64,000 nucleotides of DNA from Talaromyces rugulosus (GCF_013368755.1 NC_049561.1:6696001-6760000); one strand, 5' to 3'; counted from the stretch's first letter, positions 10,218 through 23,157 are shown. A program made the numbers and translations. The notes: generated by a model not told the origin, from the letters alone.

Positions 10218-11809
10218 TCAAATGCCAGCCTTTATCCTTTCGCGAACAACGGACAACGGCACCTCATCTTCATCGTAAAACTCAACATCCTCGTCAACCC
10301 CATAGTCACCCAGCCTTTGACCGTCAGAGTCCCGCCATGCTTCTTCGCCCTCGTCTACCTCGATATAGTCGTATGTGTCAGAGTTGTCATCCCCATTATC
10401 ATCCTCTAAGCGGTCTTCGTCTTCCTCTTCCTCATCTATCTCCCTTTGACCGCGAGAGTCATGCCTTTCGTGGAATTTCTTGCGTCGTCGGATAGTGGCA
10501 GTCTCGTCGAGCCCTCGCCGGGCCATGTCTTCTTCCTGGCGTTGCCTGAAGGCTTCGATTTCATCAGAGGTGGAGCTGAATCGAGGAATAGTAAATGGGT
10601 CTGTGGCTGGGTTGATTGGATGAATCCTGCGTGGAATACGATCTGGATCTGGAGGTGGCCAGGAAAGATTGGGATCTAGATACGAATTAGGATTGCCGCC
10701 CGCAAAAGATCCTCAGGGGAGAAAAAGACACACCTTCGAATTCGTTGACTTCAAAATCGAGCCCTGAATTCCTGTCAGGTGTCGCTGCAAACGGCCAGAA
10801 CCAGCTGAGTATCTAATAAAGTATCAGCTATACGACACTTCAGTAAGTAAAAACGGAGAGGCGCATTACATTCGAACTTCCGCCCATCCCGTCTCTGATA
10901 TTTTGGAATATACCAATATCATATGGAAATTCTTGCTTCTTGATTGTGATTTTTATACCATCTGGACCGTCAAGCTGACCGCCAAAGTAGCGTGCTCGAC
11001 GCACGAGGGTACTGTGACGCTCGATTTCCCATGATTCGATTGTGGTGACATTTGCACCCAAAGACCACACTGTACGAACCAATAGAATTCCCAGAGCAAA
11101 TAGTGTTAAACTGTTGGTCACGACAAGAACGAACAGGTGGGCCAGTGCTGGAATGCTAGGGCCAAGATACTGTGCATATATTATCAGCCACTTCCCTCTT
11201 TTCTTATTTGAAGGTTAAAACTCACACTTGGAAGTGTCCTTTGGTCCCAAATAACGCCAATTCTCGTGAAGATAAAGGATTCAAGATAGATGATGGAAAC
11301 CACGGCATAGAACAAAAATCGCATAAAATGCGGAAAGGTGAAATGAGAGACGCAGTTGCATGTCCATGGGCAATGGTGGTCCATTTTTGGCACGCATCTA
11401 TGAGACGTATCAGCAAAAACACTTATTTTCCATAATAGGGAGAAGTTTAATAGTACCGTTGACATTTTTTGCAGTGATGCGCTCTTGGGGGCTTCAGGGT
11501 GGAGCATTTCCGGCACCATCTTTGCCTCGTCGAAATATCCTCTTCCTTCTCTCTAGAGCTCTCATCCTTGTCTAAAATGTTTCTTGGTTCCCAACCCTTT
11601 GGAACACTACCTGGATCTACAGTGCAGGCGCGGTAGTAGCTGATCCATATACAAGCTACGAGAGTGTTGAATTTCCACGCTTCGTCTCTGGAGAGCGGGC
11701 CCGGTTCCAGGAACAGAAATAGGAGCTGAGATGAATATGAAAGAAATATTATAAGAGCCGAGACGGCAGGGATTGCCAGATGCTCGATGTTGAACGACTC
11801 TCCCGCCAT
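10218..11809 (-). CDS. pfa4: DHHC-type protein S-palmitoyltransferase Pfa4
   Basis: Five exons (11809-11457, 11397-11226, 11169-10870, 10812-10734, 10675-10218) give 453 aa. There are two N-terminal membrane helices, a Cys-rich domain with RWCRKCSTLKPPRAHHCKKCQRC, the catalytic DHHC in MDHHCPWTCNCVSH, and two more helices after it. The C-terminal tail is long and very acidic (DEEEEDEDRLEDDNGDD). The family transfers palmitate from acyl-CoA through the DHHC Cys to substrate cysteines. Yeast Pfa4 sits in the ER and palmitoylates chitin synthase Chs3, so a cell-wall role is likely. The first intron splits the catalytic domain just before CVPKMDHHC. It is divergent from the MutL-type gene at 12191. 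Confidence 0.95.
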
Positions 11810-12190
11810 GATGGGGGTTTGTCTGGGCGTGGTTTGTAAAGACTGAAGACGTTTGTTGTTGCTCGCCGAGCGGATGCGTGGGTGCCTGAGGAACGAGGCA
11901 GAAACGCTGCTCGCGGATCAGTCATATCCGAGGTTGGCGATAAGTAGTATACTCGGATGAAGACATATATTCCGTCTTTCCTCTTTGCTCAATGTAGTTT
12001 TATTCCCAACATGCTCGGCACTCTTCTGACTGTGTTGTCTATTTTGGGTTATATTGAAAACAGATCACGTGCACTCGCGTCTCGCAGCGCGGGGCGCTCT
12101 TTCCCGCTTTCGGCTTTCGCGTGGATTGCTTCACTTCATCGACTTCTGCCCAGAGGAATATAGGCGAAGATGCGCTGAACGCCAATCACA
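11810..12190. promoter_or_regulatory. shared divergent promoter of pfa4 and the MutL-type gene
   Basis: This 381-bp gap lies between two genes that read away from each other, so it must carry both start regions. No clear TATA box or known fungal operator was recognised. Confidence 0.6.
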
Positions 12191-14943
12191 ATGCCAATTG
12201 CTGCGCTGCCACCTTCAACGGCCCAGGCAATTGGCTCAACTTCGGTCCTGTCGGACCCCTGTGCCGTGGTTAAAGAGCTCCTGGATAACGGGCTGGACGC
12301 ATCAGCAACGTCTATATCAGTGGAGATCTCGCAGAATACTATCGATATCATTCAAGTTAAAGACAACGGACATGGCATTGTGCCTGATGACTTTGACTAT
12401 GTATGCAAACGTGCGTACACGAGCAAGATCCAGACTTTGGATGACTTGAGAAATGTGGGTGGCCAGTCGTTGGGCTTTCGCGGCGAAGCGCTGGCTAGCG
12501 CCGCTGAAATGGCGGATACACTTACCATGACGACGAGGACAAAAGCGGAGGTCGTAGGGTCCGCGTTAAAGTATGATAGGAAAGGGGATCTAGTTAGGTA
12601 TGAGCCCCGTCGGGAAAGCTGTAGCGATGCTGATAGTGAGTAGTACCGACAAAACATCTCATCCTGTGGGCACCACAGTGTGTGTGACAGGCTTCTTGAA
12701 AAACATTCCCGTCAGACGGCAGACTGCAGTTAAGAATGCTGCCAAGACAATTGTCAAAATAAAAAGGCTGCTCCAGGCATATGCAATTGCCCGGCCTTGC
12801 ACGAGACTTTCATTCAAAGTCCTGAAGAGTAAAAGTGAAAAGGATAACTGGACGTATGCCCCGGTGTCAAATGCAGATATCGGCGATGCAGCACGAAAGG
12901 TCGTTGGCGTTGAAGCCGCTGGCCAGTGCTTTTGCAGGCTATGGCCTGATAACAACGGCCATGGCGCAGACGAATCTACAAGACTAGTCGCCTATTTACC
13001 AAAATCAGATGCCGGTATGTGTTAATTTACTTTTGTTGCCATATCTAACTCCTTCAGATTTCACCAAGGTGGGTGGCTCTGGTCAATATCTTTCTGTAGA
13101 TGGCCGCCCTTTATCGTCGGCGAGAGGTACGCCGAAAGACATTGTTCGATTATTCAAATCATATATTTGCTCTGCTTCAAAAGCTAGTGGTCATTCGGCA
13201 TTGTCTAATCCGTTTCTCTGCCTTCAAATAACATGTCCGAAGGGCAGCTATGACGCCAATGTTGAACCTTCCAAGGATGATGTCTTGTTTGCAGAGCGGG
13301 AGGACCTTGTTGCGCTGTCAGAAGGTCTGTTCAAGGAGATTTACGGTGACTTGGACAAGGAGGTCAGGAGTGTGAATGAGTCCGTCGCTCCTGTCAATGA
13401 TTTCACTCTCTTAATGCGGAAGCCTGCGGTGCAGCCACCGATGTCTCCACCAGCGACCGACCTGCGGGTTTCGGGCACTCGAGATATTCCATGGACTACT
13501 ATCACGCCACAAAGCAGTGCTCCGATTCCATTGCAAGAACGAGTAGGCTTGTCTGAAATGGAGAGTGATGCGATGGAACCGGAGAGTAGCAACATGAATC
13601 CTTGGACCATTGCCAAAACGCATTTCTTTCATCGTCCATCAAATTCGAACAGAACAAACCATTTGAGCACACCGATTCGATGTGATCGAGGGAGAAACCC
13701 AAAAGACATGAGGATTGAGATCACCCAATCAAGCCCTTCAACCGTCCCCAGTCCAGATTCTCATGCTTCGTCGCCAGAGCAAAGACGTGGTTCAAGGTCC
13801 AGCAGTACTTCAGAATCCGCAGAAAGCCGCCAAAGACTGCGTGTGTACACCAAGGGCTCCCGAGAGCGTGATAGAGAGCGTTACGGCAACGGATCGCTTG
13901 ATACATGGTTTACAAAGCAAAACCAGCCTATTCTATCTGGGACATCGCGAACAGAACACTCAGACCAGGACGGGGCAGAGAGTGTCATGCTTGATGATCT
14001 CGATACCGATGATGTTTTTGAACCGCCATCAAAAATCATAAATAAGCCATTCAAACTGCCTCTCTCGGCGGGTGGACGAAGTTCTAAAGCCCCAGAGTTA
14101 TTTTTCACGCAACTCTCGACTCCAGATGAGACCCCTTCAGACACCGAGACACGAGAGAGACGACAAGAGTTTCCAGTTATGGAAGAGTGGTCATCCCGGC
14201 TTCATCAACCTTCTCCCGATCTCAGCCAAAGCCAGAGCCAGGTTTCTGATAGCCAGGAAACTGAAATAGCCCTCGATTTTGAACGCAGAAAGCGCGAGGC
14301 AACCCTAGCTCGCCGAAAGCAGCTGCAAAATGGCCAGCTTTGTTTGACCCCAGCGAGTAGCCAGTCGAAATCACCACATCAGAATCGGTATCTAGCTGCG
14401 CGGGCCGCTCTTTCTACGTCTTCTCAGAAGCAAAATCAGATCGATTTACTGCCACCGGGAAACAAATCCTCTTTAAACGGGGAAGCGCCATTAGCTGATA
14501 GCGATCCTCGCGCATACCTAATGCGTGTTAATTCCGAACTTGAAAAGGATGGATCAACTTCTGGCGAGCCCAGAAAGGCCAAACGCACACTTACAAACCG
14601 CCTGCCGTTTGAAAAGATACCTGGCGGGTGTGATAATCATAGCCTCGCATTGCACCTTTGTATCCCTTCAGGACCGGATCTATCCCAAGAATGTAGGTTG
14701 ATCACGGCAGTCGACACTTATGCTTCTTCAGGGAAAGAACTCGGCGCATTCACTCAGCAGGAAACCTCCGATCTTGCTAAAACATGCAAGACTTGGGAAG
14801 ACAGGATTTCTCGTCTTGTTAAGGAAAAATATAGAATGCGCGATGTCGACCTATACGGGGCTGAGGGCGGGTCTGATGAGGTCTGTCTGGGAGACATCGA
14901 CATATATGCCGCTATCCAGGCATCGTCATTTTCTAACATGTGA
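12191..14943 (+). CDS. MutL-family mismatch repair protein, Mlh2/PMS1-like
   Basis: Exons 12191-12597, 12644-13014 and 13058-14943 give 887 aa; the two introns are short (46 and 43 nt). The GHKL ATPase domain is clear: ELLDNGLDA (motif I), DNGHGI (motif II) and LGFRGEAL (motif III), followed by VGTTVCVTGFLKNIPVRR. A transducer domain continues to about residue 350. Residues about 390-790 form a Ser/Arg-rich linker. The C-terminus is short and shows no DQHAxxExxxxE endonuclease metal site, which the fungal Pms1 (human PMS2) and Mlh3 proteins carry. That fits the Mlh2 (human PMS1) class, an accessory partner of Mlh1, in the nucleus. The assignment within the family is inferred from this absence. 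Confidence 0.88.
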
Positions 14944-15274
14944 TGTTTATACAGGGATGTATAATTTATAGACATATATTACAGCTATATACTAAGACAG
15001 GCTACTGTCTGCATCGAATCTTGTATGCCGACTACCGATATCTGAGGGACACATGATAGCAGATTACTATTATGAATTGAATGAATGAATGTTTTAGCTA
15101 TCTAAAGATTTCGCAATTGATAGAAACAGCGAAAACAGCATCAAATAGTGCATAGAATGTGTTTTTCTCTCGTTAACACTCAAATGTAGTGTAAGATTAA
15201 TGGTATTAATCATTGACATTAGTCGTTAATCGTAATTCAGTCGTGAATATCTCGTAAAAGTGAGTATGGTCATC
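14944..15274. other. intergenic between convergent genes
   Basis: AT-rich 3' flanks of the MutL-type gene and of the minus-strand DUF202 gene. It holds a (GAAT)n-like word (TTGAATGAATGAATG at about 15076) and nothing that supports a gene. Confidence 0.6.
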
Positions 15275-16161
15275 TCAAGCCTTGCTCAACTCGATAATAA
15301 TCGCAATGGCTAGTGCCAGCAACACCAAACCAGCCTACCACATATTAGCCAAGTTCTTTTTCCTTTCTTTAAAAAAAAAAAGTCTCACCAGTAAAGTCAT
15401 CAACCCCATCGAATTAATCTCCCATCCACCCACAACAACCTTTCCCCGCGCAATCGCATTCTGCTGTCTCCAGAACCGGTACGCGCCCATCATGGCAATA
15501 ACAATAGCGCAGCATTGATACGCAATACTCAACGGAACGCCAACGGTACGGAAATCAAAGCTCGTGTGTACTGCACTTTGCAGGCGAAAGACCTGCGCGA
15601 TAAGCACGCCTTGCATCGAAAAGGCCGCCGAGGTGCGCGTGTATGCGAGAAACGTTCGTTCTAAAGCTGCACCATAAAATGTTAGCTTAGCAAACAGCAA
15701 GGTTGAAAAGAAAGAGAGAAAGAAAAAGGGGGGGGGGAAATACCGAAATAGTCTCGATTCCCCTTTTGCTCAACAACCAAAGCCACATTCCTCGACCAAA
15801 ACCGACGAAGCGGCTGGAATGGCCCGTCCTGTCTCCGACGGCGCAGCACATCCGATGAGCTCGCCAGAGACAGCCGTGGCGTGATGCGATACTCACCAGA
15901 CGACAACGAGGCGGTCGATTGCGTTGACGCGGTGGCGATGTCGTCGAGTTCGGTGGCTTCGCGTGGACGGCTCGAGGTGCTAGATGTGGATAGTCTTCGA
16001 CGCGGTGATGTTCCTTCTTCGTGGTCTGCTTGTTCTTGGGACTGTGATTGTTGCTGAGATTGCGATTGTGGTTGTGGTTGTGATTGTGATTGGGGCTGTT
16101 GTTCCTTTGCGTCATCGTCCAGAGTTCTCGCCTTCGATCCGTCAGCAGCAGTCTCTGCCAT
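15275..16161 (-). CDS. DUF202 (YidH-like) small membrane protein
   Basis: Exons 16161-15744, 15666-15389 and 15334-15275 give 251 aa. Residues 1-110 are polar: a Gln/Ser/Pro repeat region (QSQSQPQPQSQSQ) and then Ser/Arg-rich sequence. The conserved core begins GNRDYFALERTFLAYTRTS, the signature of the DUF202 domain, and has three predicted membrane helices, the last encoded in the small third exon (GLVLLALAIAIIIEL). DUF202 is also the membrane module of fungal VTC polyphosphate polymerase subunits, but no SPX or catalytic VTC domain is seen here. The role is unknown. The first intron contains a 10-base C run on the coding strand (15728-15737). Confidence 0.9.
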
Positions 16162-16719
16162 CCTGCCTACGATAGAACCTCGCGTGGTGCAACAATGCCT
16201 CGACTATTAATCGTCACCGCATCGTGTGCGTTGTGCTCAGTGCAAGTCTATCCAGGAAGAAGAGAGAAAGAAACTCTGATTCATCCTCCCTCCATCTCTG
16301 CCCTCTGCCAGGGAAAAAGAGAACCGATCATTGGTGTGCAGCAGACCCACTGTGGGGGGGAGGTGCCGATTGCCCGAGTTGACTTGTTCGTATCTAACAG
16401 GGAATCATGAAACTTCTTGACTGGCTAGCTGAGATACATAATTCACAGTGTCAATGCAGAAGTATACAAGAAAAAGAAGCAAAACCAACAGTCAGCCCTA
16501 CAAGCAGATCAATGCAGCCAAGGCGTCCAGTGCAGCCAATCAGCAGCCGCCTCCGCTATGGCGACATCGTCCGCCAATCGTTATACATTAATTTCTACGC
16601 TCAATGTTGCACAGCTCTCTACATGTAGTCTTGCCAAATTGTCGTGAGTCGTCAAATTGAAACATGTTACAAACAAATAAACCATCCACTCTGTATCCCC
16701 CCCCCAAAGTCATTCCAAA
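16162..16719. other. intergenic: DUF202 promoter and polo kinase 3' region
   Basis: This holds the upstream region of the DUF202 gene and the terminator side of the polo kinase gene, both on the minus strand. A run of nine to ten C residues lies near 16697-16706. The short open frames here lack coding features. Confidence 0.55.
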
Positions 16720-19700
16720 TTAGCTTCTTTCGCGCCCTCGCCCACCACCTCCACCTCCACCGCCACCCGCCATCTCCCTCACTGGCCGTTGTTGGTCTTG
16801 GGGAATAGGGGGAAGAGGGGGAAGGTGAGGCTGTGATGTGTTTGATGCCATGCATATATATTCGCCATCGCCGCCCTGAGCACCAACCGTCACCCACACG
16901 TATTTTCCTCCGCCACCAGACGGCCGTTCCTGTGGCCCATCCCACACCATCTCGTCCGGTTGTTGTTGCTGCTGTGGCCCGTATCCATTGGCTGTACTGG
17001 AGGCAGTCGGTCTGCCTCCAAGCCGGCCATGGTTCACCCACGTCGTGAGAACCTCCTTGACGAATTTCATCTTGCGTAGAAACGAGTTGGCCTGTAAGAC
17101 CTCCCGCAGACGTTCATTGCCGGCTTCAGCAGAGTCATTGGCTATGGATATAAAGCTCGTCACGTCGTCAGAAGCAACTGCGCGAGTGTCAAACCCAGCC
17201 GGGTGCATTTTCCCCTTCGCTGCAAGATATCGTGCGGCAGACGGAGAAAGATGATAAAAGTCGACCCATGGCGGAGATCCTCTGCTCTGTCCGTGAGAAA
17301 TCACCAGCTTGGTGTGATCCGGAAAGTTAAACTGAAATAATTAGCAAAAGGCAAGCCAAACCTAATGGATTGATTCCTACCTGGAAAGCTCCATCACCAA
17401 ACCCCCACACGCCAACATTGCCCAATCGCTGGTAGAACTTGATACAGACATCCGATTCCCTCGTAGATGGGCCGTCGTCGCTCATGAGATCAGCATCGCC
17501 GCTCCTCCCAAGTGATCCAATCATGTACTTTCCAAATTGATCCACCAATTTGACTCGTTTCACCTTTTCTGCTTCCGACTTGGCATAGTCGACGCCAGAA
17601 TCCGTTCGCACTTTAACCCCCATAGCACCCGATCCACTACTGGACGCTTTAACCTCAAAGACATCCGGCGGGACAAGAACTTTCTTCATACCTCGGCTTT
17701 CGGCTGGGCCGCGATCCGAATTCTCGTAAAACTCAACAGGCCGCCCATTGCGAGGGACTAGCTGATCGGCCTCCGAGTACGTAAAAGGAGGTGCATCGCG
17801 GTTTTCTTGACACAAGGCTTTGCGGCGGATATGCTTTTCCCCATCTCGAAGTACAACACCACTGGCAGGTTGGCCATGCTCGCCTTTGAAAACACAGCCA
17901 ACGGTTCCGTCATCTAGTATATAGCCAATTCCATACCGATTCGTGTAGTCAACCCATTTGATCACGTATGAATGAGGACGCCTTCGGTTTTGAGATCTGT
18001 ACGTGCGAGAAGCTGATAGCATCATATTCCGTAGCATGGCTTTGATATCCATGACCACTTCCTCGGGCGATGAGCGGTAGAGCAGATCAAACTGCTCGCT
18101 ATGGTGAATAAGTGGGTTTGTGCCAAGCGTTGAACGCGGCTTGTTCGACGACGTGCCTGTTTTACTGGCTTTGTGTCTCTCGTCGCGTGCACTTTCTGCA
18201 ACTGGCGGCTGTTGCATAGTCCTAGGGTCTCTTTCTGCCGGTCGACCCATTTGTTGTCTCGACGGCAGTCGTACTGTTCTAGTCCTTGAAGAGTCGGGGC
18301 GCAATTCATCTACTGGTGTTCCTGTTCGAGGTATACCTTCGCTCATACTGGGCGGCAGTGGAGGCCTCTGATGTGGAACTTCGAGCTGGCGACGTGATTG
18401 CGACCGTGTTTTGGCCATGCCTAGGCTGTTAGGCATGCTTTCAGACTGTGGCATCGGAGGTGCAACAAGACGGTCCAGGTCGCGTATGGACGCCGAGTAA
18501 GATGGGGCACCCCTAGGGGCTCCGCGTACAGGCCGTTGACCCAAGCTTTTTTGAGATAACTCTGGCAAGCCTTCTAGAGAGTCTGATGTTCCTTTCCTTG
18601 TATGCGTTGGGTGATTCGGCGGGCCGCGCATTGTAGCAGCGCTTCTACTGGATTGTCGAACAGGTAGAGCTTGTTGACGGAGAGTAGCTGCATGGCTCTG
18701 TGGTTGCGAATCGAATCGTCGAACTTGTGCAGCAGCGAGTGCAGCTTTTGTGCGCGCAAGACTAGCTTTCCCTGTGGCTTCGGCTCCAGGCATGGTTTCG
18801 TAGCTGTCATCCGAACTCTTGGACGAGTCGTTACTCTCGTCGATGACGGGGGGTTCGCTTTCCGGTGTACTCCAGTCGCCATGGAAATATACCGGGTATC
18901 TGTACACAAAATCCAATGGCAATGGGATGGTTGGCGAAAGCATCTTTTCCGTTTCCGCCGCCGTCTCCGAATAGACACTCTTGCCCGAGTGTTTACCAGC
19001 GCATTTGCGCGAGGTGCCATCACGTTTTCGGCCGACACCGCACTCTGTGTAATAAGCTTCTTTGCAAAACGCATACCGCTCTCTCGCGTCTCTCGTTTGC
19101 GGTGCTTTGCTCCGATATTTCTCCTCAAAGTCCAAGCTATAACCCTGAATCATTCGGTCACCCCGAGGCTCTTCCATCTTCAACCAGACTGGTTTCGTTT
19201 GTTTCCAAGATGGATCCAACGATCGAGGAATACACCCAGGGTACATGTTGAAAAACTGGTGGTCAACAATGTCGTCGGGCAACGGCCGTTGCTCTTCATC
19301 TAAGCTGAGACATGAGCTAACAAGATCCTTTGCTTCCGATGGGATAAAGTTTGAGCATTCATTATCTTTCGGCCACACGTAGTGCAAGTTTTTAACCTTT
19401 TTATAAATCTCTTCCTGAGTTTTTGATTGGAATGGTGGGAATCCAGCAAGCATTGCGAAACTATCACTGAATTAGTAGCCCTTCACGCATAGAATTCGAA
19501 AGGGAATTTACCAAATAACCCCCAAGGACCAGATGTCCACTTTCTGGTTATGTCCTCCCTTGCTTTTGTCAATTACCTCTGGCGCAATGTAGTTGGGAGT
19601 TCCACAGAGCGTCTGCCGTCGTTTTGCTTCCTTCTCGGACAGAATCATGGCTGCCAGGCCGAAATCGCCAACCTTGATGTCCATGTTGTGGTCGAGAAAA

Positions 19701-20332
19701 AGATTGCCCATTTTCAGATCTCGGTGAGCAACATTCCGTTTATGAAGGTACTTCACTGCGCCGCAAAGCTGGATCATGAGCCGTCGAACTTCCGGTACCG
19801 TAAGACATTTCCGTTTCTTCACCATATCCATCACCGAACCATTAGAACACAGGTCGAGGACAACGTATGTACATCGGTCAAATGCAAACGCTCGATGAAA
19901 GCGAACAATATTCGGATGTCGCAATTTGGAATGAATCTCGAGCTCGGTACGAAACTAGAATCCATAGTAATCAGCGAACAACCCCTTTTTTTGATTGTAG
20001 AAAAATAAATCGCAATTCACCTTTTCGGCCATTTTCCTCTGGGTCATCTCAGATCGAACGACCTTCATGGCGAAAACGCGGCCATTGCGCACAAGCTGTC
20101 CCTCGTAGCAGACGGCAAAGCCTCCCTTTCCAAGGAACAGCCCTGTCGAGTACTGTTCGCCATCCTCTCCAGGCTCCGTCACAATCGCCGGTGGTGGAGG
20201 CGGGTGGATTTTGGAAAGCGCAGCCTTGACGGCCGCCGGGGGCGGAGGGGCGTGACGATCCACCTTTTGGTGAGTTGCGGACGCTTGGTGCTTTAATGGC
20301 AGGTTTGTTGATCGCGGAGACAGCGCTTCCAT
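16720..20332 (-). CDS. plkA: polo-like kinase PlkA
   Basis: Exons 20332-20021, 19954-19512, 19460-17381 and 17331-16720 give 1148 aa, close to the roughly 1.1-kDa-residue length of Aspergillus PlkA. The kinase domain (about residues 62-330) has GKGGFAVCYE, the ATP Lys in FAMKVV, HRDLKMGN, DFGLAA, and the polo T-loop QTLCGTPNYIAPEV. A long Ser/Arg-rich linker (about 410-630) separates it from two polo boxes. Polo box 1 has KWVDYTNRYGIGY with the phosphopeptide-binding Trp; polo box 2 has FPDHTKLVIS, matching the His and Lys that clamp phospho-Ser/Thr in human PLK1. The kinase controls mitotic entry, spindle formation and septation. The C-terminal tail, after polo box 2, is long and ends in Pro- and Gly-rich sequence. 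Its promoter is shared with the OPA3 gene. Confidence 0.97.
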
Positions 20333-21110
20333 GTCAATGAGGTGAAAACCCTGGAGGTGGCTCTGCTGTTGTTGTTGTTGTTGTTGTTGTTAGGTGGTTG
20401 CGAAAGCGCGCATCAACTGGTCCCCATGTAGCGCAAAGTCGGGGCCTTGTAACACGTTCAACTGAAACCAGCCCAAGGGTCTCTCCAGTACGTGCAAGCC
20501 GACGAGCTAAACCTGCCGTTCATGAATGGAGTTGTCAGTGTAACTGTTGAAAGGAGTCAAGCCGTCCCCTGAGCGCTGGGTTTCAGTATGCGTGGCCGGT
20601 GTGGTATGTTTCGTCTCGGCGGGCCGCGAGGATCAGCGGCTCAGGCTAGGAGCGCTTACTCACCAGGTCAAATAATATAAGAATGGATTGAGACAGCCAC
20701 CAAGTAGCAACAATTCGGAATAACCCCTCGACCCCAATCGCGCTGCCGTACTGCTTGGGAAGTGAATTGCGATGGGAAAGCCAGCGATGTCGAGAGAGAC
20801 AGAATTGTGGTGGTTGGGTTGGTGCTGACCGAGTCGACTTTCCGCTTCGGGAAATCAGTAAACACGGGCCACGGCAACCGCTGCTGTCCCCGTGACGGCT
20901 GCCTCAGGCATCCAGGGCCCACTGCGTGTCTCGTGATTGGCGAGGCCAGCTCCGCTGTTTCCACCGCAGTTCGACACCGGTAGTAATCAGATCAGGCACC
21001 ACCATGGATTGCAAATATTCCAGAGTACTGCAGAGCATCCCAGCACTTCCCCAAAGTCGACCGTTTTCCGTGCAGCTTGCTGACCGCTCCGGTCTCAGCT
21101 TCACAGCGCC
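20333..21110. promoter_or_regulatory. divergent promoter region of plkA and the OPA3-like gene
   Basis: This 778-bp gap carries both start regions. A (TTG)n microsatellite of about 25 bases lies at 20367-20391, just upstream of plkA (an AAC/CAA repeat on the plkA strand). No known operator was recognised. Confidence 0.6.
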
Positions 21111-22034
21111 ATGTCTCTCACTCTCAAGCTCTCCTCGCTCGTCATTCGGACTCTATCAAAGCCTATCGCAGTACGCACCCGCCCCTCCGGCCGAGCAGAG
21201 CTCCCCAGATTCTAACATGCCCAGAACCAAATAAAAAGCCAGGCCCGCGAACATGAGCGCTTTCGCAAGGCGTGCGTGTCCATGGCACAGACGCTGCACC
21301 GCATCGACATGCGCCTGCGACTCGGGCTTCTCCGAGACACTTCCGCGATAGAACAACAAGCTGCAAAGGAGGCAGCCGAGGCCGAAGCACGCAAATTCAA
21401 GCCGAAAGCACCGACAGTAAAAACTGAGGCAGACCTGAAAGCAGAGGCCGAGGCGATCCAGCAAGCCAAGCAAAAAGCAATTGAGCATGCAAAGTCTAGG
21501 CCCCCGCCACGCATCCGGCCGCTATCCGAATCCAAAGCAATCGACTCGGGCGCCAATTTCATAAGCGAGACGTTTTTGTTCTTGGTGGCGGGTGGCTTGA
21601 TTGTCTTTGAATCATGGCGGTCACGACGCAAGGAGACGACCCGACGAGAAGACGTCCAGGATCGATTGAATGAGCTGGAACAGTCTGAACGGGCCGCCCG
21701 AAGAGCGCTGGCTGTCCTGGAGACCGAGCTCTTGGAGCTTAAAGCACAACAGGGGAAGAAGCCGGCCAAGAGCATCAAGCGGCTCTTACCTTCTGACGTA
21801 TGGGAAGTCGAAGAGCCGCAAGAAACAGACGCAAAGGATGACAAAGACTGGATGTCCCAGATCTGGTCTTGGGTATCCGGTTCCGAGCAGCCCACTCGGA
21901 AGAAGCAACCGATCCAAGGATCAGGGCAGGCGCTTGCGAGAGAAGAGTCCTCATCTAATGCAGCCCCTTCAAATCAGTCTGTCATTCTTAGTAGTCTCCC
22001 TCCAAAAGCAGAACCATCGCCGAAGGAGTCATGA
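21111..22034 (+). CDS. OPA3-like mitochondrial protein
   Basis: Exons 21111-21170 and 21225-22034 give 289 aa. The first exon encodes LTLKLSSLVIRTLSKPIA, which leads into NQIKSQAREHERFRKACV, the conserved start of OPA3 proteins. A membrane helix follows at about residue 155 (FISETFLFLVAGGLIVFESW). After it comes a coiled coil (about 175-215) and a polar C-terminus specific to fungal members. OPA3 is a mitochondrial membrane protein whose human form is mutated in optic atrophy; its biochemical role is not settled. The intron is 54 nt with a CTAAC branch point close to its end. Confidence 0.93.
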
Positions 22035-22338
22035 TTGTTTTCTTGCATGTGAAGATTTTGCAGTATAATATTGCATCCATTGGCTATGATACCCTTTCTT
22101 TTATACATTTTGATTTTATTTTGTTTTGCATGTGATGCCATATATAGACTGTTGTTACTTTCTCTCTGTTACTTTTTTTTACATACTGTGTACGATACTA
22201 CGGGCGACCCATGCGTTGCTGCGTGATCATGTGAGGCGACATCTCCTCTCCGCGGGCCATTGCCTGCTCCTCCTCCTTCCTCCTGTCAATAGTCTCCTGT
22301 ACATACTACTCCCACACCAGACTTGTTGATATGCCAAC
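22035..22338. other. intergenic between OPA3-like gene and unrecognised gene
   Basis: A short gap of about 300 bp with T-rich and CTCC-rich sequence near its right end. An out-of-frame ATG at 22331 overlaps the start of the next gene and would be an upstream open frame if it lies in the leader. Confidence 0.5.
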
Positions 22339-23157
22339 ATGTCTACCCAACAATACATTGTATTCTCCTCTTCTCTTCGCCATCGCTCAGTCTGGAGTGT
22401 TCTCAGCCCTGTTTTCGAGGCTGCTGATATTACATTAGAAGGTTTGCTTCCTACTATCTCGATGACTCTGGCTTATTTCTTGCAAAGAATCGTTGGTCAA
22501 TACACACGACCTTGAGTTTCATCTTCCTGATCAAGATATTTCACTACGCGCCATTCTCGTCACGCCCTCTTGCCTTGAGGATGCCAGCAGGCAGGTCACC
22601 CTGACTCGCGCAGAGCAGTTTGCAACAGTGAATAGCAGCCGTGTTAAAAATTCACACTTGGCCATCGTATTCTTGCTCTCAGATAAGGCGTTTCAAACAG
22701 CTCGTGGACGCTATAGAGCTGATGGCCTAGTTTCTCTACAGGCCCTGTATGTGCTTTTGGTCTATAACACGTATGATGACCAGGACGTTGACTCTACAAT
22801 AGAATCTTCCAGTCGCAATCGGCTTCGGGTTTGCCAATAATACCGGCAGCAGAACCATCAACCGTGTTGGCGTCGGTCCAAGAACATTGCAACGCTCTTG
22901 CGCGCGGCCCAATCTCGCATCCTTCGTTTCCCCCACCATCGCCTCTGTCTCTTCTAGAGTATGTGGTTACCAGTGGACCGAGCCAGTTACCGGCAAAGCA
23001 TAACCTAAATGTATTGAGTGATCTTTTCCCGTCACTACGTGCTTTGAGCAGAGCTGCGACAACTCCAGACGGCCGGCAACTCATTGTCGACTATCTTGGA
23101 GAAGACCTGGCGGACAGCATACAGGCATTCTGGGAGCAGGAATGGGTATGCGGTTAG
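22339..23157 (+). CDS. conserved hypothetical protein, family not recognised
   Basis: Exons 22339-22441, 22488-22746 and 22803-23157 give 238 aa. The second intron has a perfect GTATGT donor and joins LQAL to IFQSQ in frame. Sequence features: a mixed alpha/beta N-terminal half (VFSSSLRHRSVWSVLSPVF, HLAIVFLLSD), then a Pro-rich stretch (about residues 165-185) and a helical C-terminus (LNVLSDLFPSLRALSRAATT). No signal peptide or membrane helix is seen. An alternative ending exists: a GTATGC donor at 23146 spliced to 23244 would replace VCG with FVDIN and stop at 23261, inside an LTR-like repeat. I do not recognise the family; it could be a fast-evolving complex subunit, but nothing in the sequence proves that. 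Confidence 0.75.

Noticed and set aside
18671..19303. 210-codon plus-strand frame inside plkA
   Set aside because: Antisense shadow of the polo kinase; no start context or domain.
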